From NCBI RefSeq assembly GCF_010692325.1, contig NZ_JAAHHW010000001.1, positions 62,001 through 126,000 on the forward strand: DNA of 64,000 nt, written 5' to 3'. Positions 57,953 through 64,000 of the stretch are shown here, piece by piece. This stretch comes from Moorena sp. SIO3I8 (GTDB taxonomy: Bacteria > Cyanobacteriota > Cyanobacteriia > Cyanobacteriales > Coleofasciculaceae). The notes under the pieces were generated by a model. The model saw only the letters and a program-made list of their open reading frames with translations, ran no database searches and was not told where the DNA came from. The translations under genes were made by a program, and so were the position numbers. Positions within the stretch are counted from its first letter, which is position 1. Every line of letters begins with the position of its first letter.

Positions 57953-58688
57953 ATGCCGTACTCAATTAGTCGAGGTGATCTTGAATGGGAAATAATCGAG
58001 CCTCTGTTGCCCAAAAAGAAGCAAACTAGACAACCATTGTGGAGTAAGAGGCAGATATTAGATGGTATCTTGTACCAACTCAAGAATGGTTGTAATTGGT
58101 GTGATTTACCTAAAGACTTACCTCCCTATTCCACAGTGTTTTGGTACTACAAACAGTGGCGTACGCAAGGAGTAATCGAAGAAATTAGGGACATCCTACA
58201 TCGTCGAGTACGTGAGCAAGTAAAAAAAAAGGGCAATGGACAACCCTGATGATTATCGACTCCCAAGCAGTGAAAAACACCTGCAATGCCAGCATCTCTT
58301 CCAAAGGATTTTGTTTTTACAAAGCTACTAATGAAAGACATCTAGCAGTAGATACCTTGGGTTTCCCTTTTTTTAGTCACTGTACCAAAGCCTCGGTGTC
58401 TGACGATGTGGGATTAATTGAAATGTTGTCTAACCACATTGATTACTTCAAATCTAAACCCGTCAATATTGCCAAGATTACCATCTTACAAGACCGGCGG
58501 ATATCACCGATGAAAAGCTGACACAGGAATTAGAGAAAATTTATCCTCAGATTATGACCAAAATTAGATTTAAGCTTTCGGCGAAACCATCCAAAGCTCA
58601 GAAGGAAAAAGAAGGTAAAAGTGGGTTTGTACCAGTCAAAGCTTGGTGGGGAATCGAAAGAACGAATTCGTGGATGGAAAGATCCAAG
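57953..58688 (+). mobile_element. IS5-family transposase remnant with a -1 slippery site
   Basis: The first frame (57953-58249) reads LEWEIIEPLLPKKK, WSKRQILDGILYQLKNGCNW and CDLPKDLPPYSTVFWYYKQW. It ends just after a run of nine A followed by GGG. A -1 shift there leads into MIIDSQAVKNTCNASISSKG (DDE Asp) and HLAVDTLGFPFFSHCTKASV. Programmed -1 frameshifting is known in part of the IS5 family. A further, disabling frameshift lies near 58500 (ILQDRR... versus DEKLTQELEKIYPQIMTKI). The C-terminal catalytic Glu region (WWGIERTNSWMER) is followed at once by a repeat, so the element is dead. Confidence 0.82.
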
Positions 58689-58782
58689 AGGTGCGACCCG
58701 TGGCGAATTTAATTGGCCGTTCGCGTTCGCGCAGCGTCGGCTTTGCCGAAAGCGTCGCCTACGGCGAACGGAAAGCGCACCT
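58689..58782 (+). repeat. AGGTGCG...CGCACCT element with nested palindrome
   Basis: Starts AGGTGCGACCCGTGGCGAAT and ends GGAAAGCGCACCT, like the 48-base copy at 55019. It is 94 bases long because a GGCCGTTCGCGTTCGCGCAG...GCGAAC palindrome lies inside it. It truncates the IS5-type remnant. Confidence 0.75.
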
Positions 58783-59520
58783 GAGGATTAACGCAATGCC
58801 ATCTTTGTTCGCGTAGCGTGGCCTTTTGGCCAGGGTCGGTATTTCTCCGGTACTAGAGTCGCTTCGTCACGTAGGCGTCTGTCCTTACTCACTTCATTAT
58901 TATACACTTTTCACGGCAGTGCGAGGGATTGCTCGCACTGCCGTGTCGCGTTTCCTCCCGGATAGGTTTGAGGAAAAGTGACTGTCCTAAACTAGGCTTC
59001 GACTGCTGTAACTTCTGACCCGGATTAAAATCGCGGGGCTACCACGCTCCCGCATTCTCCCGTGTGAGTGTGCCATCAGCTTTTTCCCCTGCCCTGTGTT
59101 CTTCAGTTGATCACTATGCTACAGCGCTTCCAAATCTTAATTTGTCAGAGACGATCCGCTACTGCCGGGGGAAGGGTCCTTAGCCATGAGTTAGACTAGC
59201 GTAAGCATTATCATCAATACCTAGGGCAAAAACTGTTCTTCATACTTACGCCATGGAGCTAAATACCCCTATCCTAATTACAGAAAGCAATTGTTCGCGT
59301 AGCGTGGCCTTTTGGCCAAGGTTTTATAAATATTTATTAATCAAGGCTTGACAAACGGCATTTTTGTTTAACTTGTCACCTAATACCTAACACCTAACAC
59401 CTAACCCTCAAAACTAAATTGACACAGTACTAGCTTAGTTTGAGCCCCTGATTAGACCTGAGAGGCTCAAGGGTTGCCATAATTTTTGTAAAGTATAATG
59501 AATGATTTATTCGCAACTAC
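58783..59520. other. Intergenic region with hairpins
   Basis: Contains TTCGCGTAGCGTGGCC palindromes near 58808 and 59290, a 14-bp perfect stem at 58912-58945, and a GTAAGCATTA...CATACTTAC element near 59202-59250. The last ~100 bases are the presumed antiporter promoter. No gene is seen. Confidence 0.5.
58912..58945. other. Strong hairpin, 14-bp perfect stem
   Basis: CACGGCAGTGCGAG pairs fully with CTCGCACTGCCGTG across the loop GGATTG. It lacks a T-run on either side, so it is not a standard terminator. It could be an RNA structure or a protein-binding palindrome. Confidence 0.6.
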
Positions 59521-60942
59521 ATGGCTGATATAACTGCCTGGGTGAATCTCCTCACCCCCATACCATTCCTCCCCCCTGAACACCCTCTCCCATCCCTATT
59601 GGCAACAGCAACTGAAGCCACTGCTAATGAAGCAGAAAACGGGTCACTGGTTCTTGCAGGAGTGCTATTGAGTCTAGTGGTGATCTACTTCGCCAGTAAA
59701 CTCGGAGGCGAAATTTGTGCTCGGATTAACTTACCACCGGTATTAGGGGAATTGGTCGGTGGTGTAGTTGTCGGGGTTTCTGCCCTAAATCTGCTAGTTT
59801 TCCCAGAAGGGGGCAGTGCGGCTAGCAATTCCGTAATGATGACCTTTCTCCAAACTACCGCTGGTCTAACCCCAGAAGCTACCAACTCAGTATTTCAGTC
59901 TACTAGCGAGGTGATTTCCGTCTTGGCGGAACTCGGCGTGATCATCTTGTTATTTGAAATTGGACTAGAGTCTGACCTCAAAGAACTGATCCGTGTTGGT
60001 CCGCAGGCCGCTGTGGTAGCTGTAGTTGGGGTGGTTGTTCCCTTTGCTGCTGGTACTGCTGGTTTAGCTTACCTATTTCATATTTCTGCTGTCCCTGCTA
60101 TTTTCGCTGGTGCTGCCCTAACTGCCACTAGTATCGGGATTACCGCTAAAGTCCTAGCAGAAATTGGACAGCTCAGTTCTAAAGAAGGGCAAATTATCAT
60201 TGGTGCTGCTGTACTCGATGATGTCTTAGGAATTATCGTCCTGGCTGTAGTGGCTAGTTTGGCAAAAACTGGGGAAGTCGTGATCACTAATGTGATCTAT
60301 TTGATTATTAGTGCTGGTGTCTTCCTAGTTGGAGCAATTCTAATCGGTCGCTTCCTCGGTCCGTATTTCGTTGCCTTGGTCAAGGAAATGAAAACACGAG
60401 GTCAGGTATTACTGACAGCACTCATTTTTGCCTTTGTCTTGTCCTATATTGCCACAGCTATCCAATTAGAAGCCATTTTGGGAGCCTTTGCTGCTGGGCT
60501 AGTCTTGGCAGAGACGGATAAGCGTCGAGAATTGGAAGAACAGGTCCTACCAGTGGCAGATATACTTGTGCCGATCTTCTTTGTTACAGTGGGAGCCAAA
60601 ACTGATTTGAGTGTGCTTAACCCAGCAGTTCCCAGTAATCGCGAGGGTTTGATCTTGGCAACTTTCCTGATTGTGGTTGCAATTCTTGGTAAGGTGATCA
60701 CAGGATTGACAGTCTTTGGTCAATCAGGAATTAACCGTCTGGCTATTGGAGTTGGCATGATTCCCAGAGGTGAAGTGGGGCTAGTCTTTGCTGGTGTTGG
60801 TTCAGCAAGTGGTGCTCTTTCAGAAGCAACTGAAGCAGCGATTATCATGATGGTTATCTTAACGACTTTTATTGCTCCGCCTTTGTTGCGGTTGGTCTTT
60901 CAAGAGCCATCTGAGCAGGTGGAAACAGCTGGAGAGTCTTGA
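59521..60942 (+). CDS. CPA2-type Na+/H+ (cation/proton) antiporter, NhaS3-like
   Basis: A 473-residue membrane protein with about 13 helices. It has the cyanobacterial NhaS3-like pattern: VVIYFASKLGGEICARINLPPVLGELVGGVVVG, then IGLESDLKEL, ATSIGITAKVLAEIG, the ion-binding GAAVLDDVLGIIVLAVV (two adjacent aspartates), and PIFFVTVGAKTDL. The C-terminus, IPRGEVGLVFAGVG, is also typical. Such proteins exchange Na+ or K+ for H+ in plasma or thylakoid membranes. No C-terminal TrkA domain is present. It stands alone on the plus strand. Confidence 0.92.
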   Translation: MADITAWVNLLTPIPFLPPEHPLPSLLATATEATANEAENGSLVLAGVLLSLVVIYFASKLGGEICARINLPPVLGELVGGVVVGVSALNLLVFPEGGSAASNSVMMTFLQTTAGLTPEATNSVFQSTSEVISVLAELGVIILLFEIGLESDLKELIRVGPQAAVVAVVGVVVPFAAGTAGLAYLFHISAVPAIFAGAALTATSIGITAKVLAEIGQLSSKEGQIIIGAAVLDDVLGIIVLAVVASLAKTGEVVITNVIYLIISAGVFLVGAILIGRFLGPYFVALVKEMKTRGQVLLTALIFAFVLSYIATAIQLEAILGAFAAGLVLAETDKRRELEEQVLPVADILVPIFFVTVGAKTDLSVLNPAVPSNREGLILATFLIVVAILGKVITGLTVFGQSGINRLAIGVGMIPRGEVGLVFAGVGSASGALSEATEAAIIMMVILTTFIAPPLLRLVFQEPSEQVETAGES

Positions 60943-61390
60943 GACTTGTTCTAATGGTATCTGAGCTGGCTGATTAAAGACAATTATTGATGCAGGATTC
61001 TTGAAGAATCCTGTTCAATTTAGTTGATTGTGTATGCTTTAAGATTTGACAAAGCTAAGTGTGTTAACTAAAACCAAATTTTCGATTCAGAGCAACCCGT
61101 GTATACTGAAACTCTTGAAACTTAACCAAGCTACTCTACGTCCGAGTCTGTTAACGGTTTTAATCAGATTAATCTGATTCATCTGATTCATCTGACAGAC
61201 TAGACATTGCTTGACTGGGCTATTAATTAGGGGTATTCATCGTGAGCGGTTAGGGATTAGCGGTTAACTATAGCCTACTCTAGGCAGCTGTTGGGGTCTA
61301 ATACTTAACCGCTAACAGCTGGTATAACCAATTGCTATAACCAATTGCTATAACCAATTACCTAAGATACATGATACAGGAGTAAGAATT
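60943..61390. other. Intergenic region upstream of the amidase
   Basis: Holds small tandem repeats: TTCATCTGA units near 61170-61195 and AACCAATTGCTAT units (13 bases, about 2.5 copies) at 61326-61360. The amidase Shine-Dalgarno AGGAG is at 61378-61382. No gene is seen. Confidence 0.55.
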
Positions 61391-63301
61391 GTGAGGTTTC
61401 GCTGGCTACTGCTACTCTCCAGCTCTTTGACATTTTCTCTATTTTCATTGGCGGCTCAAGCCCGTGAACTACTATTTTGGCAATATGATCGCAATCAGAA
61501 TCGCCTGGAATTTACGACTGATGTGGGTGTACAACCCACAGCCCAACTCATTTCTAATCCTACCCGGTTAGTCATTGATTTACCAGGAATTAACGTCGGA
61601 GGTCCATCAACAAATCAGCGTCTAAGCGGGGCGATTCGAGAAGTGCGAGTGGGTCAATTTGAGAGACAAACCACTCGGATTGTGGTTGAATTGGCTCCTG
61701 GTTACACTATAGACCCCCAGCAGGTAAAATTTCGGGGTATTAGCCCCAATCAGTGGACTGTACAATTACCTCAGCCTTATCGAGGGTCACTGCCGGTTCT
61801 GCCTAACCCAGCACCGCCATCTATACCACCGGCTGAGCCACCGACCCGCACTCAATCCCCTCCACCACGGCCAACTATTCCGAGATCCAATCCAACTATT
61901 CCGAGATCCAATCCGGGGATTCGCCGACAAGGCTTTCAGATCAATAGAAATGGATTTTTTGTCAGTACCGATGGTGGGAAACCCATCATTCAAATCGAAC
62001 GAAGTCGCAATAACCGCCGCATTAACATCGACCTAGAAGGGGTTACGATTGCCGAGAGTCTGTTAGGGGAAGATTTGGAGGTAAATCGCTACGGGGTTAG
62101 CAAAATCGAGTTTGAAAAGAAAAAAGAGTCCCCACCGATTGTCCGGATGACCCTGAATGTGGATAGTGACAGCCCTGATTGGCTAGCATCGTTCAGTGAA
62201 AGATTGGGGGGGGTGTTGATTTTCCCTAGGGGTGTCCCGGCTCAAAGGTTAGATAATGGACCAACATCCAAAGTGCCAACGAAACCGATTCAATCCCGTG
62301 GCTCGGCTAATACCGGTAAGTTAGCCACCATTGGGTCAGTGGAATTGGCTAGCAATCAGACTCAGCTGTTGATTAAAGCTAACCAACGGGTCAGAGCCAC
62401 TAGCAAATGGGATCCTCGTTCAAAGGCTTACCAAATTACTATACCGAATGCCAAACTAGCTGAGAAGTTCAGTGGCCCTCAACTTAATAGCACTAGTCCC
62501 GTATCAGAAGTGATGGTGCGACAGGAGGACAAAAACACGGTGCTGATTTTGGTACAGCCATCAAACGGGACCCGGATTGGTAGCCTCAATCAGCTCAATG
62601 ATCAGCTGTTGGCTCTGCAACTGAGACCATTGATATCACGCAGGCCAACCAGGATACCCCCCCGCTCGATTCCTGTGCCACCGCCTAACTCGATTCCTGT
62701 GCCACCGCCTAACCGGACTCGCCCACCAATTCCCAGACGTCGGGTTCCCAAAGAGCGCCTGGTAGTGGTCATTGATGCCGGACACGGTGGCAAAGACCCT
62801 GGTGCTATTGGGCTTGGGGGTATACAAGAGAAGGATGTTAATTTGTCGATTTCCCGACAGGTGGAAGCGCTGTTGGAAAAACAGGGGATTCAGGTTGTCA
62901 TGACTCGCTCAGATGACCGATTCATCAGTCTGAATGGACGAGTTCAAGTGGCAGAACGGACTGATGCTGATTTATTTGTAAGCATCCACGCCAATGCTAT
63001 CGGGGGTAAGCGACCGGATGTGAATGGATTAGAGACTTACTACTACTCTACTGGTCAGAGTCTTGCCCAAACCATCCACTACACTATCTTGCGGAGCGTG
63101 GATGTTAGTGACCGACGTACCCGACGGGCGAGGTTTTATGTGCTCAGGAAAACCTCCATGCCAGCAGTTTTGGTAGAAGTTGGTTTTCTAACCGGCTATG
63201 AAGACTCAGCTAAACTGAAAACTGCCGCCTATCGCAGCCAGATGGCTAGAGCGATCGCTCGTGGCATCCTCCTATATATTCGGCAAAATCGGTTGACCTA
63301 A
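61391..63301 (+). CDS. amiC: AMIN-domain N-acetylmuramoyl-L-alanine amidase
   Basis: A 636-residue periplasmic peptidoglycan amidase. Signal peptide (WLLLLSSSLTFSLFSLAAQA), AMIN domain 1 (~25-120), Pro/Arg/Ser linker, two further AMIN-like stretches (~180-275 and ~310-410), a linker with an IPVPPPNS repeat, then the Amidase_3 catalytic domain (~455-632). That domain has zinc ligands in VVVIDAGHGGKDPGAIG, the Glu after NGLET, the His in SIHANA, and the catalytic Glu in VLVEVGFLTG. AmiC-type enzymes act in septal splitting and, in filamentous cyanobacteria, in making nanopores between cells. The start is GTG at 61391 with AGGAG eight bases upstream. murI follows after 130 bases. Confidence 0.94.
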   Translation: MRFRWLLLLSSSLTFSLFSLAAQARELLFWQYDRNQNRLEFTTDVGVQPTAQLISNPTRLVIDLPGINVGGPSTNQRLSGAIREVRVGQFERQTTRIVVELAPGYTIDPQQVKFRGISPNQWTVQLPQPYRGSLPVLPNPAPPSIPPAEPPTRTQSPPPRPTIPRSNPTIPRSNPGIRRQGFQINRNGFFVSTDGGKPIIQIERSRNNRRINIDLEGVTIAESLLGEDLEVNRYGVSKIEFEKKKESPPIVRMTLNVDSDSPDWLASFSERLGGVLIFPRGVPAQRLDNGPTSKVPTKPIQSRGSANTGKLATIGSVELASNQTQLLIKANQRVRATSKWDPRSKAYQITIPNAKLAEKFSGPQLNSTSPVSEVMVRQEDKNTVLILVQPSNGTRIGSLNQLNDQLLALQLRPLISRRPTRIPPRSIPVPPPNSIPVPPPNRTRPPIPRRRVPKERLVVVIDAGHGGKDPGAIGLGGIQEKDVNLSISRQVEALLEKQGIQVVMTRSDDRFISLNGRVQVAERTDADLFVSIHANAIGGKRPDVNGLETYYYSTGQSLAQTIHYTILRSVDVSDRRTRRARFYVLRKTSMPAVLVEVGFLTGYEDSAKLKTAAYRSQMARAIARGILLYIRQNRLT

Positions 63302-63431
63302 GTTGAGTTCTAATATTGTGTCAATTCTTAATTGATAATTGTTAACCTATAATCTAACGATTTTCTTGTTTTGAGCGAACCCAAGTAATCTGTTTCTTGC
63401 CCCTGGGTGGGTAGGTGCCAATTCTTAACCA

Positions 63432-64000
63432 ATGATCAATAACCCAATTTTGATCTCTCGAACTCAACCCCAGAGTCGTCCCATCGGGATTTTCGACAGT
63501 GGTGTGGGGGGTCTGACTGTTCTGAGGGAACTATACAAACAACTACCATCCGAATCAATTATTTACTTTGCTGACACAGCACGGCTACCCTACGGTACCA
63601 GGTCTGCGGATGAAATCGTGCAGTTCGGCTTCGAGATTCTCAGCTGGATGGTGCGACAGGAGGTCAAAATGGTGGTGATGGCCTGCAATACCAGTTCGGC
63701 TCTGGCATTGGAAACTCTGCGTAGTGAGTTTGACATCCCAATTCTGGGGCTGATTCTACCGGGTGCCCGTGCGGCAGTCCACCAAGGTCGTCGCGTTGGG
63801 GTGATTGCTACACCAGCTACGGCTGCCAGCAATGCTTATCGAAATGCTATTTTGGAGGTTGAACCAACTGCTCAGGTATGGCAAGTGGGTTGTCCGGAGT
63901 TTGTGCCATTAGTGGAGCAAAATCGCTTGTGCGAACCCTACACTAAAGCGATAGCACGGCAGTACCTAGAACCTTTGCTAGCAGCCCAAATCGATACCCT
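63432..64000 (+). CDS. murI: Glutamate racemase (partial, runs off the window)
   Basis: The first ~189 residues of glutamate racemase, which supplies D-glutamate for peptidoglycan. From the ATG at 63432: PIGIFDSGVGGLTVLREL with the catalytic-region Asp, YFADTARLPYGTRS, and MVVMACNTSSALAL with the first catalytic cysteine. Next come GLILPGARAAV, and VGVIATPATAASNAY. The second cysteine lies beyond the window, but GCPEFVPLVEQ is present. It sits behind the cell-wall amidase, consistent with a murein gene pair. Confidence 0.95.
   Translation, partial: MINNPILISRTQPQSRPIGIFDSGVGGLTVLRELYKQLPSESIIYFADTARLPYGTRSADEIVQFGFEILSWMVRQEVKMVVMACNTSSALALETLRSEFDIPILGLILPGARAAVHQGRRVGVIATPATAASNAYRNAILEVEPTAQVWQVGCPEFVPLVEQNRLCEPYTKAIARQYLEPLLAAQIDT

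Noticed and set aside
1-64000. tRNA or rRNA genes
   Set aside because: No stretch with a recognisable T-arm (GGTTCGANTCC) in a cloverleaf context or rRNA core was found by eye; a tRNAscan run would be decisive.

Overview
The window looks like chromosome from a filamentous marine cyanobacterium of the Moorena/Lyngbya type. The housekeeping genes are cyanobacterial (rpmH-rnpA-PH-yidC-jag-YceD order, DUF2808, AMIN-domain amidase, pntA with fused alpha subunits). HIP1-type GCGATCGC sites are frequent. Palindromes built on TTCGCGTAGCGTGGCC recur throughout, and a large hybrid PKS/NRPS locus lies in the middle. The genus is an inference; no marker gene for it is present.

Layout. 1-4 kb: ribosome/membrane biogenesis operon on the minus strand. 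4-6 kb: a small sigma-70-type factor behind an unusual leader with four copies of a Shine-Dalgarno plus three-codon ORF cassette, one split by a MITE. 6-23 kb: mostly single genes (DUF2808, transhydrogenase pntA/pntB, thioredoxin-TPR, Ser/Thr kinase, anmK, TPR/coiled-coil protein, glutamine-synthetase-like enzyme, ridA) among many short repeats. One gene here, an amidohydrolase, is broken.

24-52 kb: a broken MFS exporter gene (plus strand), then a ~26 kb minus-strand assembly line. In order of transcription: (A) a 3.4-kaa protein with a methyltransferase-GNAT-ACP loading module followed by KS-AT-DH-MT-ER-KR-ACP; (B) KS-AT; (C) ACP-MT-aminotransferase-C-[A remnant]-PCP-C-[A N-terminal fragment]; (D) [end of an AT]-KR with an inserted MT-DH-carrier protein; (E) a stand-alone C domain with an altered HHxxxDG motif. 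A, B and the start of C could build a branched, alpha-methylated beta-amino acyl chain. Beyond that the line looks collapsed: both A domains are gutted, a KS-AT is missing, and there is no thioesterase.

52-59 kb: a decayed, repeat-rich zone. It holds a perfect 186-bp inverted repeat, several MITEs, a frameshifted DUF433/DUF5615 toxin-antitoxin pair, a catalase-like gene with two in-frame stops, a haem peroxidase truncated by an ISAs1-type remnant, and an IS5-type remnant. 59-64 kb: intact core genes again (CPA2 Na+/H+ antiporter, AMIN-domain amidase, murI running off the end).

Two themes recur. Nearly all short tandem repeats have a 7-bp period whatever their sequence, and at least six genes are broken by single-base lesions or insertions.
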